A stretch of 64,000 nt of DNA from Bacteroidetes bacterium HGW-Bacteroidetes-1 (GTDB lineage: Bacteria > Bacteroidota > Bacteroidia > Bacteroidales > F082): positions 27,416 through 91,415 of the forward strand of contig PHDU01000022.1 in NCBI GenBank assembly GCA_002842755.1. The letters run 5' to 3'. Every line of letters starts with the position of its first letter. Position 1 is the stretch's first letter. Made by a program: the position numbers and the translations under genes. The notes under the pieces are model-generated. The model made no database searches, was not told the DNA's origin, and was given only the letters and a program-made list of their open reading frames with translations. This document shows, in pieces, positions 18,926-27,834 of the stretch.

Positions 18926-20791
18926 ATGAAAACAAATATTCTCATCATTTTAATGAAATATATCCCCATAGGTATTCTTGTTTTACTTTTCATGGGGTGC
19001 GAACGCGAACTCAGCGATCTGAAACCGGCTACATTTCCTGATACTCCCGAAGTATTTATTGACGGGTTTAGTGCCGGACTTAACTATGCTGCCTTCGGAG
19101 GCTCAGTGCCAACCGCTTTTGATGTAGATACAAAGGAAACATACAACAATTCGAAAGCTTCTATGCGAATTGATGTTCCTAACGCAGGGGATCCCAGGGG
19201 AGCTTATGCCGGAGGTGTTTACTTTACCGGAGTGGGCAGAGACTTATCGGGCTATAATGTTCTGACATTTTGGGCAAAAGCTTCAGAGTCAGCAGTTATT
19301 GATGTGGTGGGTTTTGGGAACGACCTTGGGGCATCCAAATACCAGGCAACCATCTCAGGTTTACAGGTAAGTACCAATTGGAAAAAATATTATATCCCAC
19401 TGCCCAATTCATCAGTACTTACTGCTGAGCGAGGGATGTTTTTCTATTCAACGGGGCCAGTAGATGGTAAAGGTTATTCTTTCTGGATAGATGAAGTGAA
19501 GTTTGAAAATCTGGGAACCATTGCCCATCCGCAGTTTACTATTTTTAATGGTGAAGACAAGGTAGAAACAACATTTATAGGAGTTACACAAAAGATCACT
19601 GGATTAACGGCAATCTACAACCTGCCTGAAGGAGTTAATCAATCGGTAAATGCTGCTTCGGCATATTTTACTTTTACTTCATCCAACGAGAGCATAGCTA
19701 CCGTTAATGAAGCTGGTGAAGTTAGCGTAGCGGGAGGCCCCGGCAGTGCCGAAATCACAGCTATGGTAGGTGATGCCGCTACCCTGGGTTCACTCACTTT
19801 ACAATCCATAGGCAATTTTCAGCAGGCCCCTCTGCCGGTTCATGCCGCTGATGACGTAATTTCCATTTTCAGCAATGCATATACCAACGTGCCTGTGAAT
19901 TACTACAATGGTTACTGGGCGCCATATCAAACCACTTTGTCGGCCGATTTTGAGGTAAACGGAGATCAGATTCTTCAATATATTGATTTTAACTTTGTGG
20001 GTATTGAATTCAGCTCCCCAACCGTGGATGCCACAGCAATGACTCACCTGCACCTGGATATCTATATACCGAATACCCTCGCAGCAGATGCACAGCTGAA
20101 AATAGAACTGGTGAATGAAGGCGCCGCCAGCTCAGCTACATATATTGTCAATATCCCTGTTTCAGAGTCAAAGAAATGGATTGGTCTTGATTTGCCATTT
20201 TCCGAATTTACCGGATTAGGCAGCACCGCAAAACTGATGCAGATCATTTTTGTGAACGAAAACAATATGATTTCAGGATTCTATGCCGATAATATTTATT
20301 TCTACAGCAATGGAACCCCACCTCCTCCGGGCGGCGAACCAGCTGTTGCAGCGCCAACTCCAACCCATCCGGCGGCCAATGTGATTTCGGTGTTCAGCGA
20401 TGCCTATACAGCTATTCCTGGAACCGACCTTAATCCTCCCTGGGGACAGGCTACGGTTGTCACAACAGTGCAAATTCAGGGAAACAACACTTTGAAATAT
20501 GCCGGCCTCAACTATCAGGGAATTCAATTGGGTGCAAGCCAGAATGTTTCGTCAATGGTATTTTTGCATCTGGACTTCTGGACCGCGAATTCAACGGTGC
20601 TCAATATTTATCTGATCAGTCCCGGTCCTGTTGAAACTCCTTATTCTCTGACAGTTCCCACATCAGGATGGACAAGTATCGACATTCCGCTATCATCCTT
20701 TGCACCGGTGAGTCTAAGCGATGTTATTCAACTCAAATTCGAAGGGAATGGTGACATCTATCTGGATAACATTTACTTCCGGAAAAATTAA
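18926..20791 (+). CDS. Multi-domain surface glycan-binding lipoprotein
   Basis: 621-residue lipoprotein with lipobox FMGCERE. N-terminal domain (about 35-205): a galactose-binding-like carbohydrate module (LTFWAKAS, FWIDEVKFEN). Middle (about 207-290): a bacterial Ig-like (Big_2-type) domain with SSNESIATVNEAGEV. Two related modules of about 150 residues follow (about 295-465 and 475-621), each beginning with a P-x-H-x-A-x-x-V-I-S-x-F-S linker and ending LDNIYF or ADNIYF. The second module is clearly homologous to the second domain of the T9SS protein at 32773. It starts 15 bases after the fusion gene. By position and design it plays the role of SusE/SusF-type glycan-binding proteins, though it is not homologous to SusD as far as I can see. 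Confidence 0.78.
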   Translation: MKTNILIILMKYIPIGILVLLFMGCERELSDLKPATFPDTPEVFIDGFSAGLNYAAFGGSVPTAFDVDTKETYNNSKASMRIDVPNAGDPRGAYAGGVYFTGVGRDLSGYNVLTFWAKASESAVIDVVGFGNDLGASKYQATISGLQVSTNWKKYYIPLPNSSVLTAERGMFFYSTGPVDGKGYSFWIDEVKFENLGTIAHPQFTIFNGEDKVETTFIGVTQKITGLTAIYNLPEGVNQSVNAASAYFTFTSSNESIATVNEAGEVSVAGGPGSAEITAMVGDAATLGSLTLQSIGNFQQAPLPVHAADDVISIFSNAYTNVPVNYYNGYWAPYQTTLSADFEVNGDQILQYIDFNFVGIEFSSPTVDATAMTHLHLDIYIPNTLAADAQLKIELVNEGAASSATYIVNIPVSESKKWIGLDLPFSEFTGLGSTAKLMQIIFVNENNMISGFYADNIYFYSNGTPPPPGGEPAVAAPTPTHPAANVISVFSDAYTAIPGTDLNPPWGQATVVTTVQIQGNNTLKYAGLNYQGIQLGASQNVSSMVFLHLDFWTANSTVLNIYLISPGPVETPYSLTVPTSGWTSIDIPLSSFAPVSLSDVIQLKFEGNGDIYLDNIYFRKN

Positions 20792-20832
20792 TCATAACAG
20801 GGCTTGTCTTGTACACATTAAATCTTACAAAA

Positions 20833-21663
20833 ATGAATAAAATAAATAAATTCAAGAGAATCCTCATCCAATCCATACTCTTGCTGGTGATGGTTATTTT
20901 TTGGGGTTGTGAGCGCGACAACTTCCAAAAACTGGATGAACGCAATTGGCAATTAGCCTGGAGCGATGAATTTAACGGCACTGCCGGTCAATTACCTGAT
21001 GCTGCAAAGTGGAAGTTTGATCTGGGCACAGGTCAGGATGGATGGGGTAACAGCGAATTGCAAAGTTATACCAATAGTCCGGCCAATGTGTCGCTCGATG
21101 GCGATGGCAACCTGCTAATTACCGCCATCAGGGAAGGCAATTTTACATCGGCAAGAATAAAAACTCAGGGCTTATTTGCTCAGAAATACGGCCGTTTTGA
21201 GGCGCGCCTGAAAACCCCTTATGGACCGGGATTGTGGCCTGCTTTCTGGATGCTGGGTGAAAACATTGAAACAACGCCCTGGCCCCAATGTGGCGAAATA
21301 GATATTATGGAACTGAGAGGGCAGGAACCTCACATTATCCACGGCACCCTTCACGGCCCCGGATATTCGGGCGGAAATCCCATTACGAAAAGTTATGCCC
21401 TTGTTAACGACCGGTTCGACACTGATTTCCACATTTATGCCATTGAATGGGATAAAGATAAGATTGATTTTTTTGTGGATGATTATCTTTATCAGCGCAT
21501 TGAACGAAGTGATGTTCCTGGTGAATGGGTTTACGACCAACCGTTTTTCATCCTGCTCAATGTAGCGGTAGGCGGAAATTATGTCGGATTTCCTACTGCC
21601 CAAACCCCTTTTCCGCAAAAAATGATCATCGATTATGTGAGGGTTTATCAGGAGGTTAAATAG
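20833..21663 (+). CDS. GH16 family beta-1,3-glucanase (laminarinase-like) lipoprotein
   Basis: 276-residue lipoprotein; the ATG at 20833 starts the signal, and lipobox FWGCERD follows. It is a single GH16 beta-jelly-roll domain with the catalytic motif GEIDIMEL (nucleophile Glu155, Asp157, acid/base Glu160). The methionine bulge (EIDIME rather than EIDFE) is typical of laminarinases and lichenases. FNGTAGQLPDAAKWKF, FARLKTPYGPGLWPAFWML-like strands and LLNVAVGGNYVG are family hallmarks. Anchored in the outer membrane, it would cut beta-1,3-glucan internally at the cell surface. Neighbours are the glycan-binding lipoprotein and the cytosolic phosphorylase. Confidence 0.93.
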   Translation: MNKINKFKRILIQSILLLVMVIFWGCERDNFQKLDERNWQLAWSDEFNGTAGQLPDAAKWKFDLGTGQDGWGNSELQSYTNSPANVSLDGDGNLLITAIREGNFTSARIKTQGLFAQKYGRFEARLKTPYGPGLWPAFWMLGENIETTPWPQCGEIDIMELRGQEPHIIHGTLHGPGYSGGNPITKSYALVNDRFDTDFHIYAIEWDKDKIDFFVDDYLYQRIERSDVPGEWVYDQPFFILLNVAVGGNYVGFPTAQTPFPQKMIIDYVRVYQEVK

Positions 21664-21780
21664 AAAAACTCAACAGACAGCATCATCTTTAAAAATCTTT
21701 TTCTCAGCTAATGAACAAAGCATATCCGGAAAACACAATGAATGTTGCAAAGAAAACAATCGAAATGAAGGTAGTTCAGC

Positions 21781-24700
21781 ATGAAAATGAAAGATACCAT
21801 GCGCCCGTTTTTTATGAGCGTTGTAAGTGATTCGAATCACTGGATGTTTATTGCAAGTAACGGAGGACTAACTGCCGGGCGAAAAAACCCCGAATATGCT
21901 TTGTTTCCTTATTATACCGATGACAAAATTATCGAATCGGCCGACATCACCGGAAGTAAATCCATTTTCCGGATAGAAACAAATGGCGATGTCAGGATTT
22001 GGGAACCATTTTCTGAAAGGTTTACCGGAAAATATTCCATAAGCCGGAACCTGTATAAAAGTATCTATGGCAATAAAATCATATTTGAAGAAATCAATCA
22101 TGATTTTGGCCTGATATTCAGATATCAGTGGAACTCATCGAATCTATATGGTTTTGTCAGAAAGGCTGAATTAATTAACACATCGGACTGCGATTACCAG
22201 ATCACTCTGCTGGATGGAATACAAAATATAATGCCTTTTGGTGTTCCCAGTGACCTGCAACGATCGACCAGCAATCTGGTTGATGCATACAAAAGAAGTG
22301 AACTGGAGCCTGAGTCCGGTATCGGGATTTATGCCCTCAGCGCCATTATTGTTGACAAAGCTGAGCCTAGTGAAGCGCTGAAAGCGAACATTGTCTGGTC
22401 TTTGGGACTTGAATCCCCAAAACATCTGCTGTCCTCTCTGCAACTCGATAATTTCAGAAAGAACAGGGAAGTTGCAGATGAAACAGATATTAAAGGAGAA
22501 AAAGGAGCCTATTTTCTTTTTGCTGAAATTCTGCTATCTGCCCAAAGCCAGAAAAACTGGAAACTCATAACCAATGTCAATCAGAATCACGCGCAGATTA
22601 TCGGACTTTCTCAAAATATAAAGGACACTATCACTCTTGAAAAGCAAATTCAGGACGATATTAATTCAGGAACGGGAAAATTAATCAATCTTGTGGCAAG
22701 TGCTGATGGACTGCAATTCACCGCCGAAAAACTGAATGACTCACGCCACTTTTCCAATGTACTGTTCAACATCATGCGGGGAGGTATTTTTGATGATGGA
22801 TACCTGGTTAAGAAAGAGGATTTTGTTAATTATCTGGCCAAAGCCAATAAGGAAGTATCGATAAGAAATCAGGAATTTTTCGGCAACCTTCAGAATACTT
22901 TCAATCAATCTGAATTGCATAATCTCTTGTCAGAAAGTAAAGATGCTGATCTGATCAGATTATCCGTCGAGTATTTGCCTTTAAAATTCAGCCGCAGACA
23001 CGGTGATCCCAGCCGTCCCTGGAATTATTTTACCATCAATATTCAAAACGAAACCGACGGATCAGAAATTCTGGATTATGAGGGAAACTGGAGGGATATT
23101 TTCCAAAACTGGGAAGCGCTGGCTCACTCCTATCCCGAATTTGTAACCGGTATGATTTTCAAGTTTCTTAATGCTTCCACATTCGATGGTTATAATCCTT
23201 ACCGCGTCACCAAAGATGGATTCGACTGGGAAACCATTGAACCCGACAATCCATGGTCATATATCGGATACTGGGGTGATCATCAGGTTATTTACCTACA
23301 GAAATTCTTCGAAATCACAGAAAAATTCCACCCAGGCACTTTGCAGTCATTTTTTGACAAGGAATGGTTTGTTTATGCTGCTGTTCCATACAAAATCAAG
23401 CCTTTCAGCGAAATTTTAAAAAACCCGAAAGACACCATTGAATTTGACCATAAATGGGATGATGCCATCAGAAAACAACGCGATTTACTTGGGGCTGACG
23501 GAGCACTGCTAACAGCCAATAACAAGGATATCTACCGGGTTAACTTCATTGAAAAAATCCTCGCCACAGTGCTGGCAAAAATGTCGAACCTGATACCTGA
23601 AGCCGGCATTTGGATGAACACACAACGCCCTGAATGGAACGATGCCAACAACGCCCTGGTAGGCAATGGTGTTTCAATGGTTACGCTTTATTATCTGCAC
23701 CGTTTCATGAAGTTTTTCCAGCAAATTGTTGAACGCTCAGAACTTGAAAACATAAAATTATCAGGCGAACTGATTGAATTCTACCACAGTGTAAGAGAAA
23801 CCCTTAAGGAATTCAGCCCCATGTTGTCAAAATCCCTCAGCGATAAAGACAGAAAAGCTATTCTGGATCGCTTGGGAAAGGCTGCCTCAGATTACCGGCA
23901 GCAAATTTACCAAAGCGGTTTCTGGGGTAAGAAAAGGACTGCCTCAATGGCCGGCCTTAAAATATTTACGCAAGTTTGCCTCGATTTCATCGAACATTCC
24001 ATCCGCGCCAACCAACGAGCCGACAAACTATACCATGCCTACAATCTGATGACTGCCTCAGAAACAGGAGTTTCCTGTTCACACCTGAGCGAAATGCTTG
24101 AAGGCCAGGTTGCCGTGTTAAGTTCAGGCTATTTAACTTCTGAGCAGGCTCTGGAGGTATTGGATGCACTAAAAAGCAGTGCATTGTTCCGACAGGATCA
24201 ATACAGCTATATCTTGTACCCCAACAAAAAATTACCCGGCTTTTTGCAAAAGAACAATATTCCTTCCGCCGGAGCGCAGGAATCGGAACTGATTAAAAAA
24301 CTGGTTTATGATGGAAATAATGAAATTGTTGATCAGGATATTCAGGGAGGCTTGCATTTCAATGGAAATTTCAAAAATGCTTCTGATCTGGAAGCGGCTC
24401 TGAACAAATTATCTGAAAGTGTTTACCATGAACTTATTGAAAGAGACCGAAAACTTCTTATGGATATTTTTGAAGAAGTATTCCACCACAAAGCTTTTAC
24501 AGGAAGGTCGGGCACTTTCTATTCTTACGAAGGACTCGGTTCCATATATTGGCATATGGTATCGAAGTTTCATCTGGCGGTTCAGGAATGTTGCCTGAAA
24601 GCCATTGAAACAGGCGCCGATAAAAAAGTCATTGGTCGTTTATTAGACCACTATTACGAAATTGAAGCAGGAATCGGAGTGCATAAATCTCCTGAGCTTT

Positions 24701-25143
24701 ATGGTGCCTTCCCAACCGATCCGTATTCGCACACCCCGCTGCACCGGGGTGCCCAGCAACCCGGCATGACCGGTCAGGTTAAGGAAGATATTCTGGTCAG
24801 GTTTGGTGAGTTGGGGGTATTTGTTAGCGAAGGGAAATTGTGTTTCAACCCAGGTTTGCTCCGAAACGAAGAGTTTCTTGCTGATGGCGGAATATTTGAA
24901 TACAGGAAAAGCACCGATGGTAACGATAAAATAAAACTCACTCCCCGCCAACTGGCATTTACCTATTGCCAGACACCAGTGGTGTATTCTCTTTCCGAAA
25001 CCAACAGCATCACAGTTTTTTATACCAACGGAGATAAAAAAGAGGTTATCGAAGGCAATACCTTAAATCAGGAAATCAGCAATCTGATATTCAAAAGAAC
25101 CGGAGCAATTGAGAAAGTTGAAGTATCAATAAACAGAAAATGA
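21781..25143 (+). CDS. Beta-1,3-oligoglucan phosphorylase, GH149/GH161 type
   Basis: 1120 residues with no signal peptide, so cytosolic. Length and layout (N-terminal beta-sandwich with KNPEYALFPYYTDDKI, long helical middle, C-terminal beta domain) fit the large GH94-clan phosphorylases. The (alpha/alpha)6 catalytic core carries RPEWNDANNALVGNG; the Asp in EWND (Asp621) corresponds to the general acid of GH94 enzymes. GMTGQVKEDIL near residue 1000 is the probable phosphate-binding Thr-Gly loop. These enzymes split beta-1,3-oligoglucans with phosphate to give glucose 1-phosphate. The surrounding GH16, GH17, GH30 and sugar transporters make that substrate very likely. It overlaps the next gene as ATGA. 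I cannot separate GH149 from GH161 without alignment. Confidence 0.75.
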   Translation: MKMKDTMRPFFMSVVSDSNHWMFIASNGGLTAGRKNPEYALFPYYTDDKIIESADITGSKSIFRIETNGDVRIWEPFSERFTGKYSISRNLYKSIYGNKIIFEEINHDFGLIFRYQWNSSNLYGFVRKAELINTSDCDYQITLLDGIQNIMPFGVPSDLQRSTSNLVDAYKRSELEPESGIGIYALSAIIVDKAEPSEALKANIVWSLGLESPKHLLSSLQLDNFRKNREVADETDIKGEKGAYFLFAEILLSAQSQKNWKLITNVNQNHAQIIGLSQNIKDTITLEKQIQDDINSGTGKLINLVASADGLQFTAEKLNDSRHFSNVLFNIMRGGIFDDGYLVKKEDFVNYLAKANKEVSIRNQEFFGNLQNTFNQSELHNLLSESKDADLIRLSVEYLPLKFSRRHGDPSRPWNYFTINIQNETDGSEILDYEGNWRDIFQNWEALAHSYPEFVTGMIFKFLNASTFDGYNPYRVTKDGFDWETIEPDNPWSYIGYWGDHQVIYLQKFFEITEKFHPGTLQSFFDKEWFVYAAVPYKIKPFSEILKNPKDTIEFDHKWDDAIRKQRDLLGADGALLTANNKDIYRVNFIEKILATVLAKMSNLIPEAGIWMNTQRPEWNDANNALVGNGVSMVTLYYLHRFMKFFQQIVERSELENIKLSGELIEFYHSVRETLKEFSPMLSKSLSDKDRKAILDRLGKAASDYRQQIYQSGFWGKKRTASMAGLKIFTQVCLDFIEHSIRANQRADKLYHAYNLMTASETGVSCSHLSEMLEGQVAVLSSGYLTSEQALEVLDALKSSALFRQDQYSYILYPNKKLPGFLQKNNIPSAGAQESELIKKLVYDGNNEIVDQDIQGGLHFNGNFKNASDLEAALNKLSESVYHELIERDRKLLMDIFEEVFHHKAFTGRSGTFYSYEGLGSIYWHMVSKFHLAVQECCLKAIETGADKKVIGRLLDHYYEIEAGIGVHKSPELYGAFPTDPYSHTPLHRGAQQPGMTGQVKEDILVRFGELGVFVSEGKLCFNPGLLRNEEFLADGGIFEYRKSTDGNDKIKLTPRQLAFTYCQTPVVYSLSETNSITVFYTNGDKKEVIEGNTLNQEISNLIFKRTGAIEKVEVSINRK

Positions 25144-26507
25144 TGAGCGACAACACTACAAAATTATCTGTAAGGGAAAAAATCGGTTATGGACTGGGCG
25201 ATACAGCCTCGCACTTTGTGTGGGACATGGTTGGCTTCTGGATTTTAATTTTTTACACCGATACTTTTGGAATTTCTGCGGCAGCTGCCGGAACGATTAT
25301 GCTTATTGCCCGCTTCTGGGACATGCTCAGCGATCCTATCATGGGCATTATTGCCGACAGGACCAACACCCGCTGGGGCAAGTTCCGTCCCTATTTACTC
25401 TGGATGGCACTTCCATACAGCCTACTTGCAGTACTCGCTTTTTCCACTCCCGATATCGGGCAAACCGGCAAAGTGATTTACGCAGGAGTTACCTATTTGT
25501 TGCTGATGACCGTTTTTACAGCCATAAATCTGCCTTATTCCTCGCTGGGTGCTGTAATGACTTCCGACTCTTACGAAAGGGCCGGATTAAATTCATACCG
25601 CTTTATATTTGCTTTTGTGGGGCAGTTCATCGTTACCGGCACCGCACTTTATCTTGCCAATTATTTCGGCAAGGGCGACAATGCCAAAGGCTATCAATAC
25701 ACACTAATGCTGTTTGCGGCCATCAGCTTTGTGCTGTTCATGATTACTTTCAGAACAACAAAGGAAAGAGTATTGCCTCCGCCGGAGCAGAAACAAAATC
25801 TAAAACAGGATCTCAAGAACCTGTTCAGGAACCGGCCCTGGGTTATCCTGTTCTTTGTAGGTATTGTTTCATTTGTCATGTTTGCCCTGCAAAATCTGTC
25901 CATTGCCTATTATTTCAAATATTACATCGGGCAGGAGCAAAATGTGCAGCTGTTTAATGTCATCGGCACTGTTGCACTCATTGCGGGCATCCCTTTCTCG
26001 AAACCTTTGGCCAAACGATTTGGAAAACGCAATGTATATATCGCAAGTTCACTGCTCTCCGGTCTGTTTTTCATTTTGTTGTATCTTCCCGGGAACGAAA
26101 ATATTTATTCCATTTACATACTGAACATTCTGGCCAAATTTACCTATGCCCCTGCCGTTCCATTGCTATGGACCATGCTTGCCGACACAGCCGATTTCTC
26201 GGAATGGAAATTTGGCCGCCGCGCCACCGGGCTGGTATTTTCAGCAGCCACTTTTGCACAAAAGGCTGGTTGGGGTATTGGCGGTGCGCTGGCCGGATGG
26301 TTTCTATTTTTGTTTCAGTTTGTTCCCAATGCTGAGCAATCGGCCACTTCGCTCAACGGAATAAAACTGATGATTTCCGTTTTCCCGGGCGTGCTTTATA
26401 TGTCGTGCGCCATTCTGCTGTATTACTATGCCATTGACCACAAAACCTGCCTTCTGATGCAGCAGGAACTGGAGCAACGAAGAAAAGGTTCACAATTTAA
26501 TGATTAA
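25140..26507 (+). CDS. GPH-family sugar:cation symporter (MelB-like)
   Basis: 455-residue inner-membrane transporter with about 12 helices. The start REKIGYGLGDTASHF and the loop DRTNTRWGKFRPY are hallmarks of the glycoside-pentoside-hexuronide:cation symporters. The second conserved motif appears in DTADFSEWKFGRRATGL. Start and stop overlap with the phosphorylase gene, so the two are translationally coupled: it probably imports the oligosaccharides that the phosphorylase uses. Confidence 0.92.
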   Translation: MMSDNTTKLSVREKIGYGLGDTASHFVWDMVGFWILIFYTDTFGISAAAAGTIMLIARFWDMLSDPIMGIIADRTNTRWGKFRPYLLWMALPYSLLAVLAFSTPDIGQTGKVIYAGVTYLLLMTVFTAINLPYSSLGAVMTSDSYERAGLNSYRFIFAFVGQFIVTGTALYLANYFGKGDNAKGYQYTLMLFAAISFVLFMITFRTTKERVLPPPEQKQNLKQDLKNLFRNRPWVILFFVGIVSFVMFALQNLSIAYYFKYYIGQEQNVQLFNVIGTVALIAGIPFSKPLAKRFGKRNVYIASSLLSGLFFILLYLPGNENIYSIYILNILAKFTYAPAVPLLWTMLADTADFSEWKFGRRATGLVFSAATFAQKAGWGIGGALAGWFLFLFQFVPNAEQSATSLNGIKLMISVFPGVLYMSCAILLYYYAIDHKTCLLMQQELEQRRKGSQFND

Positions 26508-26514
26508 AACGGCT

Positions 26515-27819
26515 ATGAAATCAATCAAAATCAATAAAATCAACAGATCGGTTAAAAGGATTCTTCGGTTCCTGGTTTTGCCTTTATCAATTTTGTTTGT
26601 TGCTTCCTGTTCGCTTCGCCCGGTCAGCACCGGCAAAACTGCGGCCGAAATTCTGGGTAACCCTGACTACCAGGCCATTTCGTATGGAGGTTATCGGGGA
26701 ATGACAAGAGAAGAACAACCGACCATCCCCCAGCTTAAAGAAGACATGAAAATTCTGTCGGCAATGGGAATTAAGGTGCTGCGCACCTATAATGTTCATC
26801 ATGAAGAGGCCGCCAATCTGCTTGAAGCAATCAGCCAGCTTAAAAAGGACGATCCTGATTTTGAAATGCATGTGATGCTTGGCGCCTGGATTGACTGTAA
26901 AAATGCATTTACTGAGCTTCCCGACCGCATAAGAAACGAAGAAAGCCCCCAGAATGCTGTTGAAATAGATCGTGCGATTGAGCTGACTCAGCAATATCCT
27001 GATATTGTTAAAATTATTGCCGTGGGTAATGAAGCCATGGTGCATTGGGCCTGGAATTATTACGTTGAACCAGGCATCATCCTCAAATGGGTAAAGCATT
27101 TACAAAAACTGAAGAAAAACGGCGATTTGCCCGAAACTTTGTGGATCACGAGTTCTGACAATTTTGCATCGTGGGGTGGCGGTGGAAGCGAATATCATCT
27201 GGAAGAGCTGAACGAACTCATCCGGTCGGTTGATTACATTTCGATGCACACTTACCCCATGCACGACACCCACTACAATCCCGATTTCTGGGGAGTACCC
27301 GAAGATGAGGAAGCATTAACGGACATGGAAAAAATTGATTCGGCCATGATACGGGCAAGAGATTATGCCATCTCTCAATACGAAAGTGTGGTAACCTACA
27401 TGCAAAGCCTTGGCGTGAATAAACCCGTGCATATTGGTGAAACCGGTTGGGCAACTCAATCCAGTGGATTTTATGGCAATACAGGATCCAGGGCTTGTGA
27501 TGAGTATAAGTCGGCCGTTTATTTCCATATGATGCAGGAATGGACAAACTTAAACGGCATTACCTGCTTCTATTTTGAAGCATTTGATGAACAATGGAAA
27601 GATGCTGCAAATCCGCTGGGTTCCGAAAACCATTTCGGGCTGATAAACCTTCAATCTCAGGCCAAATACGCCTTATGGGATTTGGTGGATGCTGGCGTTT
27701 TTGAGGGTCTGACCCGTGACGGAAAACCCATCACCAAAACATTTAATGGCGACAAAGCCACCATGATGCAGGAAGTGAAACTACCGCCTACTGCAAAGGA
27801 AATCGGGGAGCGCAAGTAA
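26515..27819 (+). CDS. GH17 family glucanase, lipoprotein
   Basis: 434-residue lipoprotein (lipobox VASCSLRP) with one GH17-like TIM barrel. YGGYRGMTREEQPTIPQL and LRTYNVHHEEA open the barrel. The acid/base lies in VGNEAMVHW (codon 27031-27033) and the nucleophile in IGETGWATQ (codon 27439-27441). FYFEAFDEQWK closes the barrel. GH17 enzymes act on beta-1,3-glucans. The in-frame ATG at 26500 would overlap the transporter gene; 26515 gives a better signal peptide, but either is possible. Surface exposure is inferred from the lipobox and the locus. Confidence 0.9.
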   Translation: MKSIKINKINRSVKRILRFLVLPLSILFVASCSLRPVSTGKTAAEILGNPDYQAISYGGYRGMTREEQPTIPQLKEDMKILSAMGIKVLRTYNVHHEEAANLLEAISQLKKDDPDFEMHVMLGAWIDCKNAFTELPDRIRNEESPQNAVEIDRAIELTQQYPDIVKIIAVGNEAMVHWAWNYYVEPGIILKWVKHLQKLKKNGDLPETLWITSSDNFASWGGGGSEYHLEELNELIRSVDYISMHTYPMHDTHYNPDFWGVPEDEEALTDMEKIDSAMIRARDYAISQYESVVTYMQSLGVNKPVHIGETGWATQSSGFYGNTGSRACDEYKSAVYFHMMQEWTNLNGITCFYFEAFDEQWKDAANPLGSENHFGLINLQSQAKYALWDLVDAGVFEGLTRDGKPITKTFNGDKATMMQEVKLPPTAKEIGERK

Positions 27820-27834
27820 CTAAAATTTAATGAT

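Noticed and set aside
18926..20791. The lipoprotein as a SusD homologue
   Set aside because: It lacks TPR-like helices and is beta-rich throughout, so it cannot be SusD.
21172..21618. 148-residue minus-strand frame opposite the GH16 gene
   Set aside because: Antisense shadow; GH16 motifs are on the plus strand.
25220..25957. 245-residue plus-strand frame inside the first GPH symporter
   Set aside because: It overlaps the whole transporter in another frame, is Cys/His-rich and has no domain; the transporter frame is clearly the coding one.
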